The notes: generated from the letters alone by a model not told the origin. A stretch of DNA of 64,000 nt from Gnetum montanum (GCA_015680685.1 MNCI01011532.1:182529-246528), one strand, 5' to 3'; counted from the first letter of the stretch, positions 47,191 to 57,830 are shown. A program made the numbers and translations.

Positions 47191-48907
47191 TTACATTATG
47201 ATTCTTGAAGGATCAAGATAAGAAACATTGGCAACTTCTTCTAAATTGGTGCCAGCAAAACTTGAAAGCTCGGAATCTTGTTTTTTTGGTTCTGCTTGCT
47301 GTAATGGATTAGGCACCGTTTGCTGCCAACTATTATCATTGCCCATCATATAATCACCAAGGTTAAGGTTATGGAAATCATTATCATGAAGGAATAAATT
47401 CTCCATATTATGAGATGGCGTTAGTATAATTTCTGAATTTGCAAGATTATTAATGGAATTATTATTAAGATAGGGATTGTTAACCTCTTGGGAAAAATTT
47501 AAGGGATTCCAAGGAGATTGATCTTGATCCATACAAGGGTGTGGTAATAGGGGAATGTTTGGATTCATGACAACATGAGGATGAGGTGGGTTGGCTATTG
47601 AAGTATTGGAATTTGGTTTCATCTCTACGCCCATATCTAGAACTCCTATTGGATTCGCTATTGGAACGCCGTAGCGAGGCTGCCTGCAAATATAAAATAC
47701 ATACATACATGACCTGATCTTATTTAACCCACAAAACCATCTTGAATTAGTATAAACTACAAATTATTCAAATAAGAAGCTTGGAAAATTAGAAACAAAG
47801 TTTTAACCTGTCGTATTTTGTAAGAAAACTTTTTAAATGAACATAAGTTTTCTTGCTACTTACTCTAAGGCCTGCCTTATTCTTAAATCTTTTGCTTCTT
47901 CTCGTTGAACAATCTCCCAAGCTTTCCGAATGGCGTCCATCTCCTTATCTAAAGGTAAAGGTAACACGGACAAAAAACAAAGAGTATAAAAGAACCAAAA
48001 AATACAATTTCAGTATCATGATGATTTAATAATAAATTAGAATAATCATCCCAGCACAATCAGTTATAATCATTTTAGAACCTTCCATCCTAAGACTCCT
48101 TGTTTAAGCGTACATATTTATAAGTATCTTGCATAACCATAAACCATGTACTTTAACCTCAATGAAAGAATTTATATCTAAAGACTGAAAATAATAGTGC
48201 AATACTTGCCTTTGCGATGGCCGTTCATATGCCCCCCTAACGCCTGGGACTTCGGGAATGTCTTATTGCAGTATTTACATCTAAATTCCTGTTCTGCATT
48301 ATCTCTGTTTCCCTCTTCTCTGGCTACAAATGAAATGACAATTAGCAATCCAAAGCTACTTACCCTGTGATATAATGAAAAGTCAAATTCAAAGAAAATT
48401 GGAAAAAGGAAGTAAAGAAAGAGCGATGAATTTTGAAATGTTAAACCAATGGAATGACATATCAAATTTAAGGTAGATTTCCAAGAAATAGTAAAGTAAA
48501 GAAGAAACATGAACTTATAAATTACTTAGGATCAAGACTTTGGTTAGTTGAACAGACTGAGAAAATCAAATGACTGGAATATATTTGGGATATAAAGTCT
48601 TACAAACATTTATAATAGAGCAAAAACCGTTTCATTGTAAGTTCCATTCATTTGAACACCAGGAAAAATATTGGGAAAAAAATTGGAATGCCATGGAATC
48701 CCTTTCAAAGCCAAGAAAGATTTAATGGCAGAGATATTCGAACAAAACTCTTAAGCTTTCAGTGATATGAAGCAGGAAAGTGAAGTGAGCAAGCGTTTGT
48801 TTTTTGACAAATGGAAAGCCGAAAACATTGGAGTTACCAAAACTTCCTCCTGTTTCTTTGTCAGCATTCTGCTCACTCTCGCTTGCAGATTGAGATGGCT
48901 GAGACAT
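47191..48907 (-). CDS. C2H2 zinc-finger transcription factor, JAGGED/NUBBIN-like (4 exons, 253 aa)
   Basis: Exons on the minus strand: 48907-48838, 48323-48210, 47948-47864, 47683-47191. Phases join without a break, giving 253 residues. Splice sites: GT-AG for introns 1 and 3; intron 2 uses a GC donor (AAAG|GCAAGT). The single finger (residues ~40-60) is CKYC then 12 residues then HMNGH, with the plant core 'FPKSQALGGHMNGHRK'. It is followed by 'DKEMDAIRKAWEIVQ', as in JAGGED-type proteins where 'HMNRHRQERE' and an 'AR.LV' helix follow the finger. The N-terminus is Ser/Gln/Glu-rich; the C-terminal ~165 residues are Asn/Pro-rich and probably disordered. No N-terminal EAR motif is seen; 'NLNLG' near the end is at best EAR-like. 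Such proteins are nuclear DNA-binding regulators of lateral-organ growth. The assignment to the JAGGED group is inference; the C2H2 class is certain. Confidence 0.85.
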
Positions 48908-48967
48908 TCCTTTTTCAGGTAAGAAAACTTCTTAAATGTCTACACCTCTCGATTTCAGTATTCAGGG

Positions 48968-48975
48968 CTATTTAA
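48968..48975 (-). promoter_or_regulatory. Candidate TATA box of the zinc-finger gene
   Basis: Minus-strand TTAAATAG about 60 bases upstream of the ATG. It would put transcription start near 48940 and leave a ~30-base 5' UTR. It is a weak match and is supported only by position. Confidence 0.35.
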
Positions 48976-49079
48976 GAATCACAATCGATACTATTATAAT
49001 TCCCATATTTCGTATTTTAAAGTAAAAACTTAAATTCAACAACCAGTTGTTCGGTGATTTTTTATTCCCAGGAAATTAT

Positions 49080-49630
49080 GCTTCTTTAAAATAAAACCAA
49101 TTTACTGGTCATTCTTTTCAAGTTGAGGGCACTTTTAAAGTTATTTTCCATCTCAAAAATGAATTGCACAATTTTGGAATATTTGGATCAACTATAAAAC
49201 TTTCTTGTGTTTCAGTGCAAGTAAAACTTGAATCCTTTACCTGCTTACTCTTACATGCAGCAATTATTTTAATCGTAAATATACATTGCAACGTTGGAAA
49301 GCAATAGTTAGAATGAAAAACTCAAACTTTTCAAGAAGTCATAAGGCTGTCGTTTTTTCCATTTCTAAGATATTTATAATTTTTTTAAAAAAACCCAGAA
49401 CTAGTTCTTTTTTAAAATAAAAATTCATTTACTGGTTGTTCTTTGCATCTTAACGTTGTTTTTAAAGTTATTTGTCCTATGAAAAATGAATTGCACAATT
49501 TTAAAAGATAGATCGAAATCTTTTTCTGTTTAGCTACCAGTTAAATTGAATTCTTTTCCGCTTACTTTTACATGTAAGCATGCACAAGTATTTTAAGCAT
49601 AAAATAAAACATTGCAAAAGGTTCTGGGTT
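49080..49630. repeat. Duplicated upstream segment (offset 327 bp)
   Basis: 'AAAATAAAA', 'TTTACTGG', 'AAAAATGAATTGCACAATTT', 'TTGAATCCTTT.C.GCTTAC' and 'TTTTACATG' occur in the same order from about 49088 and again from 49414 (TTTACTGG at 49101 and 49428). The two copies are diverged. They lie 0.2-0.7 kb upstream of the zinc-finger gene start and have no coding content. Confidence 0.65.
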
Positions 49631-50775
49631 CCTCCCATCTATAGGATATTTGATAGTTTAACATAGATTAAAGCGAACACTACTCTGATATCTGAATGCA
49701 TCTGTGAGCTAAGAGGAAGAAAGGTCGGTAATTAAGTTTGAAGTTAGTTATATCAGTGTAGTTAGTTGGATAAATAAATACCGCAAATGACGGCGTGTCC
49801 GTTGTCTGAAGCATAAAAATATTAACCCAAACAACTCATCATTGCAGGAGGATAACTGTAGCAATTATGTTATCAATAGATGCATCTTTTGTTCGTAAAA
49901 ATTTAGTATATCGTTGTATTAGCTGACTTCAGTTTAAGATGATAGTATATGGTTATAGACTTGGAGTTATATAACAAGCGTACGGTAAATAAAGGATTTT
50001 AAAAACTTGTTTTTACTCAAACATGATGCTCAAGTAAAAGCAGAACATTGAAAAAATGCAAAAGTTATAAAATATTTACAACTTGAGTGGATAAGCCTGA
50101 AGAATATGGTAGAAGCTGTGGTTGAGAGAGACTTTTGAACAAAATCAAGTAAAGCTCAAAGATGACATGGAAACAAAACAACATGATATAAATGGTAATG
50201 GTTACTGCCCGTCAAACTTTTGTGTCATATTAGAATATAGAGTAACATATGATTAGAATATAAATTGCATCATTTGCCGTTACTATGTTGTTAACCTAGA
50301 TAGCATGTTCTGCTTGACTTTACCCTTTAATAAAATATATATGATTAAAATAAAATATTAGAGAGTGGTAAACTTTGAAAGATGATGAAAGAGTAAGAAA
50401 AAAAAAGTCTTTCTTCCTAATGAGTTAAAGTGAAGATGCAAATACCTTACTCAATATTATTATGCAAATATGATTTATTACCTTTTAAAGGAGAACCTTT
50501 ATACCAATTCATTACAAACTTTGTGTATCTCAAGGCAAGATTCATTCTCTAATGCAATGAGGATTTAAAAGTTTCTAGTTAGTATTTTCAGGAAATGCAA
50601 TGATTGAGAAAATGAAAATATTTTGGGAGGATGTACAACAAAATCCTAAGCATATTTGCAACTAGATAAGAAGAAGGTTTTAACACAGTTGTGGTTTAAT
50701 GTAGAAGGTAAGAAATAATTTTATTTACATCACATAAGATTCAATAAGCTAGATGCTACTATTTCAATCAAGTAT
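49631..50775. other. Intergenic sequence upstream of the zinc-finger gene
   Basis: No gene or TE domain was recognised. Its composition is more mixed than the flanking TE blocks, and it is a plausible place for distal control elements of the gene at 48907. Nothing specific can be pointed to. Confidence 0.4.
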
Positions 50776-51050
50776 AGAAGTGGCAACAAAATTTATTTTT
50801 GGTGAGGAATGAAATAAATATGGAAATTACTAATGTCTCTAGATGTAGAGACTATAAAAAATTCTAAAGTTTTTTTATTTTCTTTCACCTAATGATTTAT
50901 ATAAATACATTAGAGAAGTGGCAGGAGAATTTATTTTTGATGAGGAATGAAAGAAATATGGAAATTACTAATGTGTCTCAGACATGGAGACTGAAAAATT
51001 CTAAAGTTTATATTTTGTTTTATCTTATGATTTATTTTCATCGATGAATG
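50776..51050. repeat. 138-bp tandem repeat, two copies
   Basis: 'GTGGCAACAAAATTTATTTT' near 50780 and 'GTGGCAGGAGAATTTATTTT' near 50918 start two copies that share 'GAGGAATGAAA.AAATATGG', 'AAATTACTAATGTG/CTCT', 'TTCTAAAGTTT' and 'ATGATTTAT'. The period is 138. Confidence 0.75.
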
Positions 51051-51074
51051 GGGGGGAGGGGTGGGGGGGAGGAG
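51050..51074 (+). other. G-run with quadruplex potential
   Basis: A run of G7-A-G4-T-G7-A-G2-A-G in otherwise AT-rich DNA. Splitting a G7 gives four G3 tracts with one-base loops. It lies between the 138-bp and 31-bp tandem repeats, close to an N at 51099. Confidence 0.6.
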
Positions 51075-51109
51075 TGTATTTTGTCACCCTCCATGTCANG
51101 ATAAAGAAA

Positions 51110-51171
51110 ATGGAAAAAAATGTGATGGAAAGTCCATGTCATGGAAAAAAATGCGATGTAAAGTCCATGCC
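51110..51171. repeat. 31-bp tandem repeat, two copies
   Basis: 51110-51140 and 51141-51171 are 31-bp units ('ATGGAAAAAAATGTGATGGA' and continuation), with partial units on both sides. An unresolved base (N) at 51099 is next to them, so the copy number may be under-assembled. Confidence 0.8.
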
Positions 51172-52098
51172 ATGAAGAAAAAACACTATGAATCAAATTA
51201 ATTGAACTTTTCACAAGAATTATTATTGAATAACTTATAGTCATTTTGATTTTGGTTTTCAATATGAACATCAATTCTCAATGAATCAATTTGTAAAATA
51301 TACAAGATTTTCTTGGCCAAATAATAGATATATATTATAAATATATAGCTAAACTAGTATGAATCCCTATTAAAAGATATCACTTCATGATCCATATTTC
51401 TACAAATTATTAGATTTGTTTACACTAGTGATTTATGTTATCCTTGAATGCTATGAAATTAATGTTTTGCATACATGTTATTTTTTCAAATCTTTTTTAT
51501 TGGTGAAACCAACAAATTTTAAAATACTTGAGAAATCATTTGGATCTTAAAGTTTTTGTAGATCAATGTAATACTTTTATTTTTTTAGAAAGGAAAGTGG
51601 ATTTGAATCCATATTTTATTATTATTATAAAATTCCTTACTAGATTGAATTAGAAAATCTTCCTCACATTTGTTAGAGTATTAAAAGAAAAATTATTGGT
51701 AGAATTGTTACAATCTTGAAGAGAGAGTCAAAGATATTACTAGATGATAGAAGAGACAACATTAAAACTCAAGACCAATAATTATTTTTATAAAAAATCA
51801 TATTATAATTTGCGAGGATGTTGCACCTATTATCATTATGAAGGCCATGTTATTAGAATCTATCTAATTCTCAATTAAAGAGTGGTTCATGAGGAAACGA
51901 ACAAGAAATTTTTAGAAAAGGAAAATAATAATAGTTTTTTTGCATTTACAAAAGCAATTTTCTTTAACAAGGTTTCAATATTTTATTAAGCCTTTTAATT
52001 CTAAAGATGCCAATAACATCTTGATATCTAAATAGAATTCCTTATTAGAAAAGAAAAAAAAATTAGTAGGGATCAAGAAAGAAAATATTGATGCAGAT
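51172..52098. other. AT-rich non-coding flank of the Athila insertion
   Basis: No coding signal. The last five bases before the LTR (52094-52098, CAGAT) are the expected left half of a target-site duplication; the right half lies in the N gap. Confidence 0.5.
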
Positions 52099-52208
52099 TG
52101 ATGAACCACGATATCGTGTATGCAATATCACATCCACGATATTGCGTCCGTGATATTGGAGTGACTATGCAATGTCAGATACCCGATGTTGTGGCCTGTC
52201 TCCATATC

Positions 52209-52216
52209 TATAAATA
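52209..52216 (+). promoter_or_regulatory. LTR TATA box
   Basis: TATAAATA followed by AGAGG. It is conserved in the 3' LTR (near 61255) and in the equivalent place of the other Athila-type LTRs (39136, 63352). It marks the U3/R side of the LTR promoter. Confidence 0.65.
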
Positions 52217-52383
52217 AGAGGCAACACCCTTGGTTCCCATAATTAGAAGTCAGTCCCTTAGCCAAACTCTTGCTATTTTCTCCCTTCAAAGTTAGAATTA
52301 TTTTTGTGTGCCCGCAGTAGGAGTCATAGAGTGAACGGATCTTTATTTGAGCATTGTGTACCTAAGCACACTTTGTGTACAGC

Positions 52384-52389
52384 AATAAA
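52384..52389 (+). terminator. LTR polyadenylation signal
   Basis: AATAAA, ~170 bases after the TATA box. It is conserved as 'AATAAAGA' in every Athila-type LTR of the window, so it is the likely 3' processing signal of the R region. Confidence 0.55.
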
Positions 52390-52935
52390 GACGAACTTTA
52401 TGATAAATCTTGCAGCATAAAGAATAGATTAATTAGTGTTAATTATTGTTTAATTCTTTCATACTTAATTAATGATTTCTCTCACCCTACAACTCTCTTA
52501 GTTAAATACACTCAGTATGACTGCTTTAAGCATGCATGTAGCGTTTGGTAACCTAGTAATGATTAGCATGTGGTAATCCCAATAGTGTTGCACTAGTTCA
52601 GGATGTGTACGGAAAGTGGGAATGGATACTAGTGTTAGGAGTACTTAGAACTTAGTTAATGAAAAATTAAATTAGATTAGTTACTTAGTTATTTCTCTCT
52701 TCCCTTCTTATTAGCATAGGATATAAAACACATAAAAGCCATAAAAATCATATGCCTTAAGCTTACTTAACCATACAATCGTGACATACAAGTAAGTTTG
52801 GGAAGATAACAATTAATCAACCCGTTATTGTTCCACACAGGCACATAGACACTTAGTTCTTGGAATTCAACTGGATCATGTGTGAAACACTCGTATTCGT
52901 ATAGTTGAGCATAAGGGTACCTTGCTGCTCATCAT

Positions 52936-52953
52936 TGGCATCGTTGCTGAGGA
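52936..52953 (+). other. Primer-binding site, tRNA-Asp type
   Basis: TGGCATCGTTGCTGAGGA, one base after the LTR end. It matches 14 of 18 bases of the tRNA-Asp-complementary PBS. All four mismatches are C-to-T or G-to-A. Confidence 0.75.
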
Positions 52954-53065
52954 CTTACTTGTTTGTGTGCTAAGTAGAACTTAGGAAATCATTCACATCA
53001 TTGGAATGAACCCTTAGGGTTGGTTAAGAAAAGGTAATAGTACATAGCACACTAAACAAGACAAG

Positions 53066-54826
53066 ATGTCTTCTTCTTCGCACAAAATCACTTCAACACC
53101 TAGGACTAACACAAGAAGCAATCAGCGATAAAATACACATGACGTTGACCTACCAGTTCCTCAAAAATTTCATGTGGTATATATCCATCCTAATGAATGT
53201 ATACCCAACTTCACCTTTATTCTCCACCAAGACGAATAGCTACATTGGTGTGATTTGGAAGATCACGTAGTGTTACCTCCCTACCATTTAGTTCCAAGTA
53301 TGCTTCTTCATGCTCTCACATGAATAGGCATGCAACACTTACACGCTGAGTACATTGGGCAGGACTATGATTCAAGGGACTATTGTCCCACTGAACTGCA
53401 ACGTCAAAGGGACTTGCAATAGGAGAGACACCATAAGTCTTTGAAGGGAAAATGGTCTAAGGATGCCCCACACATTTTAAGTGAAATTGAGCGTGATGAA
53501 ACTACTTCAGGTAGTCACCCACATAACGATGTTCCTCCCCTTGACTTTGGACAAGGGGTTGTGTATTAGAACCTTCATTCTACTATTCACAACCTAGGTG
53601 CTGATACCAATGGACATAAAGAGTCTGAAAAAGGAACAAGGGCACATGACAAAGGTGGGCATTCTAATTGCAATCATAATCGAGACAGAGACCATCGAAG
53701 AGAAGGTAGTAGACATCGTCATGATGATGGTTCTCCTTCTTCTTCACCTTCATCATCTCCTTCACCCTCTCCTTCCATGTCTGGATGTAGCCATAGAGAA
53801 ATAGATCATGAGGATAAGGGCAAACAAAGTGGAATTTACAAACAGGACAACCAAGATAGAGGACAAGGGAACTCTAGGGAATCACGCCATAGAAGAAGAA
53901 AGAGTAGGGAACTACATAGACACCATAGATTCTATGAACAAGATGATCATGATGAACCCCTACTCGCCATGCGAAGCATACTAGATATAACTAAGGCCAT
54001 GAGAGTTCCAACAAGGCACCAAAAAGATAGTAGGATCAAGAGGCTTGACATGAATAACATCCCACAATTTGATGGGGGATATAACGTTGATCCTCAAAAT
54101 CACTTACAAGAATTTCATGATGTGTGTGCCTTGCAAAACATAGAAAACAAGTGGCAAAAGCTTAAGTTATTCCCACGAATACTAATAAAAAAAGCTAAAA
54201 GCTTATACTGGTCCTTAGAACCAGAATCCATTTTTAGATGGAGTATGATGTTAGAACTATTTAATGATAAGTACCAAACGTACTCCCAAGTGTCTAACCT
54301 ACGAAAGCAAATCCAAGGATGAAAACAAGGAAGTCATGAACCCTTGGATGCTGCCATGGGCCACTATTATGCACTCTTACATCATCTTCTTGGCCATGGT
54401 TATTCACAACAGGATCAACTACACCATCTCATAGATGGGCTTAGGCATGAAACATGAAGGACCCTTGGGACTTATGCCCAAGGAATGTTATCTGAGCTTA
54501 GGTTCCATCACATTCACAGACTGCTGGAGCAAGTAGCTAAGAAAGAAGATGAGCTACGAAAAAGAGAGAGTGCATAAAAATACAACCAAGATCCTTCCCT
54601 CCGAAAGAAGGGGATGAGATTTTGTGAGGATGAGGAAGAGTCACCACTCGAAGAGATGGTGAATAGGAAAACATTGCCTATTCAAAATTTGGCATCAGAA
54701 GTATCGGCAAAGGTAGACCAAATGTGGGACTCCCTAGATAGTAGGTTTCAAACTGTGCTCAAAGTAGTAGAGGAGTCTAGGGAGCGAGGCAGTGATTGTG
54801 AAAAAATGAAAAATAGAGAAGCATAA
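53066..54826 (+). pseudogene. Athila gag (decayed, frame preserved)
   Basis: ATG at 53066 ('MSSSSHKITSTPRT'). One frame runs through to 54826 and on to about 55300, with about nine stops and no frameshift. N-terminal segment 'CIPNFTFILHQDE'; Arg/His/Ser/Asp-rich low-complexity middle (53640-53950); gag domain 'MNNIPQFDGGYNVDPQNHL' (54050), 'KLFPRILIKKAKSLYWSL', 'RWSMMLELFNDKY'; Glu/Lys-rich helical part 'LASEVSAKVDQMWDSL' (54680). A degenerate knuckle 'CEIYQYDHPKGCCPVISHL' lies near 54910. It encodes the particle protein. Most stops fit single C-to-T or G-to-A changes. Confidence 0.8.
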
Positions 54827-55484
54827 AATGCACATAACAAGGGTAAGGGTAAATTTGCTATTACTGAAGAGGTTGTGGACTCAAATACGGATGATGATAG
54901 TGGATGTGAGATCTATCAATATGACCATCCTAAGGGATGTTGCCCTGTAATCTCACATTTATAGAAGTATAGGGTGTATGCACTTAATTCACGTTTAAAC
55001 AAACGGCAAACATCTCTATGGTTACCTTATCCCCAAGGTAACCCAAGGTGTTCCATCAACCTTTAACGTATTATCCAAGTGGAACTCAACACCCACAATC
55101 ATGGTGAATGCCACCACCAAGGCAACAACATCCTTACTAGCAACCTGATCCATATGGATATTACATGCAACATCCAATCTCTCCACATGAATTTATTGGT
55201 CATGTTACCCCCCAACATCACTACCAAGCCTGTGAATACTATAGGACTCTCTCTCTTAGGGGCAACATTCCATAAGTATACTATCCTTCCAATTTAGTCG
55301 CATCTCTCCCACCAATAGCTCCATTACCACCTTCTCCAGCAATGCAAGGTGAACTCCATACTCAGCCACAACAATGCAATGCCACAAGGGTTATTAATCC
55401 TCAACCTACTATTGGTTCTGACAACTGTATAGAGAAAGATCTTTCTTCATAACCAAAAATCCAACCAAGCCTTTTCAACCTCAA

Positions 55485-56163
55485 GTGGCTAAGTCTTTGA
55501 ACACCTTTGTATCAACTAAAGCTTTGGAGCCCCCTTCAAACTTAACACCACATTCAATGCATGCGGTCATGTTAACACATGTCGTTACTGATTGGATCAA
55601 GGCTAGCCACCTTCCTAAGAAATTCTTTGATCTTGTGAGTCCTCTAATCTATCTACAAATCATTGGGAATGAGCCATGAAATACTCTTTTGGATTCAGGT
55701 TTTGGTGTCAACCTAATATCCTAAGAAATGTATAAGGCTTGGAACCTGCCCCCATTGAAAAAGAGCAATATCCATTTAGAGTTAGCCAAACAGTCCATCA
55801 CTATCCCCTTGGGATTAGTAGAGGATATTGTTACCACTTTTTGTGGGTGGTTGTATCCAGCTGACTTCCTGGTGATCCAAGTGAATAATAGTAAGGGAGA
55901 CATCCCAATCATAATGGGAAGGGCATGGCTAAGCACTATCGATGCACACCTAGGAATTCTCAATATTTCCGTAGAAATATCTAAGGAAAACACTTTTGGA
56001 AAGATCGAGAACAAGAAGGTTACATGCATCACATACAGTGACACAGGGTGCAATTGTGTGCAAAGAGCATGGGTTGTGCAAAGTTTAATATTACCTACAG
56101 TGTGCACAAATGATCAACATACAAAGGTGCATGTATGCAGTAGCCACAACAAAAGAAGACATC
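55485..56163 (+). pseudogene. Athila aspartic protease (decayed)
   Basis: In one frame: a leader segment with a stop at 55677, the active-site loop 'NTLLDSGFGVNLIS' (Asp at 55692, DSG intact), a stop, then 'MYKAWNLPPLKKSNIHLELA', 'CGWLYPADFLVIQVNN' and the C-terminal 'IPIIMGRAWLSTIDAHLGI'. It is one base out of frame with both gag and RT. It would process gag-pol. Its flap and dimer regions are not distinguishable. Confidence 0.75.
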
Positions 56164-56169
56164 TAGTGG

Positions 56170-57420
56170 ATGATAGCTGATCAAGAAAGCAACTCAATTC
56201 TATGCATGAAACTAACCAAGGGTTTGACTTGCACTTATATAGATAGCATTGATTCATTAGAGCAAGTCCACTGCCAACTTCCAAGTCCTAACTTAAAAAA
56301 CATCAATTTGGGGAAGTTGGAAATTCCCAAGAAATTTAAAAAAGAGCCCCTAGAGCTAAAACCATTACCCACCAGTATGGAATACACGTTCCTTAAGAAT
56401 GGAAAATTGGTAATCATCAACGTGAGACTTGCTCTGCAACAAAAAGAAAGTCTGCTCAAGGTAATAAATAAGTGGTCAAAATCTTTAGCATGGTCATATC
56501 TAGAATTAACTAGAATAGATCCTAGGATATGTCAGCATAGGATTTACACTAACTCCTCCTTGAACCCTCAAAAACAACCACAGAGGCGATTGAACCCAAA
56601 TTTGAAGCAAGTAGTAAAAGAAGAAATTGAACAACTTCTAAATGTTGGGTTCATATACCCCATTGCTAATAGTGAATGGATTAACCCCTTAGTAATCATG
56701 CCTATAAAGGGAGGCAAATGGAGGGTGTGCATAGACTTTAGGCTACTAAACATGGCAACATTCAAAGATCACTTTCTGTTGCCATTTATTGACCAAGTCT
56801 TAGATACAATCATAGGGCATTGCTATTATAGTTTTCTAGTTGGCTATAGCAGATACAACCAAATATAAATAGCCCCAAAAGACCAAGTCAAAACCATGTT
56901 CACTAGTCCTTGGGGAACATTTTCATACAAACAAATGCCATTTGGCTTGTGCAATGCCCCTACCACATTTCAACACTTAGTTCTAAGCATATTCCAGCAA
57001 TAGATAGGAAATGGTGTGGAAGTCTTTATGAATGACTTCTCCACTTACAGAGAAAGTTTTGATCAAGCCTTAGACTGGTTAGAGCAAGTACTAAAAAGAT
57101 GTGTAGAGAATAATCTAAGGCTCAATTGGTAGAAAATCCATTTAATGATCCAAGAAGGTGTAGTACTTGGGCATAAAATTTCACATGCAAGGATATAGGT
57201 AGACCCTGAGAAAATCAAGGTCATCCAAGGAATTACCCATCAACCAAAAACTATCAAATACATTTGGTCATTCCTTGGACACACTGGCTACTATAGGAGG
57301 TTCATAGAGATCTTTTCGAAGGTTTCCAAACCATTGGTAGAGTTAACAAAAAAGGATATACCCTTCAAGTGGACTAGGAAATGCAAACTAGCCTTCCAAA
57401 CTTTGAAGTAGAATCTTGTA
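56170..57420 (+). pseudogene. Athila reverse transcriptase (decayed)
   Basis: Open from 56170 to 56868, then four stops. Conserved blocks in order: 'EEIEQLLNVGFIYPIANSEW', 'GGKWRVCIDFRLLNM', 'FLLPFIDQVLDTI', 'YSFLVGYSRYNQI' (family FLDGYSGY; the first catalytic Asp is Val), 'QMPFGLCNAPTTFQ', 'GVEVFMNDFSTYRESFD' (family YMDDF, Asp to Asn), 'MIQEGVVLGHKIS', 'SFLGHTGYYRRFI'. The block wording matches Athila. At least two catalytic Asp are lost. Confidence 0.85.
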
Positions 57421-57830
57421 GAAACACCCATTCTACAAGCTCCTAACTGGTCCAAACCATTCCATGTCATGACTAATGCATCCAACTATGCCTTAGGATT
57501 CGTACTTACATACTTATATGATCAAAAACATCCTTATTATATTCACTGTGTAAGTAGAAGTATAGCTAATGCATAACTTAACAACACTACTACAGAAAAA
57601 GAATTAATGGCTATAGTGTTTGCACTAGAAAAATTTAGGCACTATGTATTGGGATACAAAGTATTCATACACATAGATCATAGTACAATTCGGTTTCTCA
57701 TGAATAAGCCAATGGTAAGCCCTCGTATTATACCATTGCTGGTAATCCTACAAAAGTTTGATCTAACAATGGTCGATCGTAAAGGCACTGAGATGGTTGT
57801 TGCTAATCATTTATCTCGATTTCACTAGGA
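57421..57830 (+). pseudogene. Athila RNase H (decayed)
   Basis: 'PFHVMTNASNYALGFVLTY' (family CDASD.A.GAVL; catalytic Asp is Asn), then 'TTTEKELMAIVFALEKFRHY' (Glu present), 'FIHIDHSTIRFLMNK' (Asp present), 'KFDLTMVDRKGTEMVVANH' and 'LSRFH', the normal end of the gypsy RNase H. Only one RNase H is present, unlike the Tat elements. Confidence 0.8.

Larger units (their letters stand above)
52099..52934 (+). mobile_element. Athila 5' LTR (836 bp)
   Basis: Starts 'TGATGAACCACGATATCGTG' and ends '..TGCTGCTCATCA'. U3 begins with CACGATATCGTG (52107-52118, a perfect palindrome) and two related half-sites. The 3' LTR lacks ~28 bp of this palindrome cluster. TATA and AATAAA follow in order. Outward termini are TG..CA. 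Confidence 0.85.

Noticed and set aside
48722-48837. Extension of the zinc-finger first exon to the in-frame stop near 48722
   Set aside because: The continued frame has no conserved feature, while the GT donor at 48837 joins in phase with the finger exon and all later exons.
55721-56107. 128-codon minus-strand frame
   Set aside because: It is antisense to the Athila protease, which has clear family motifs.
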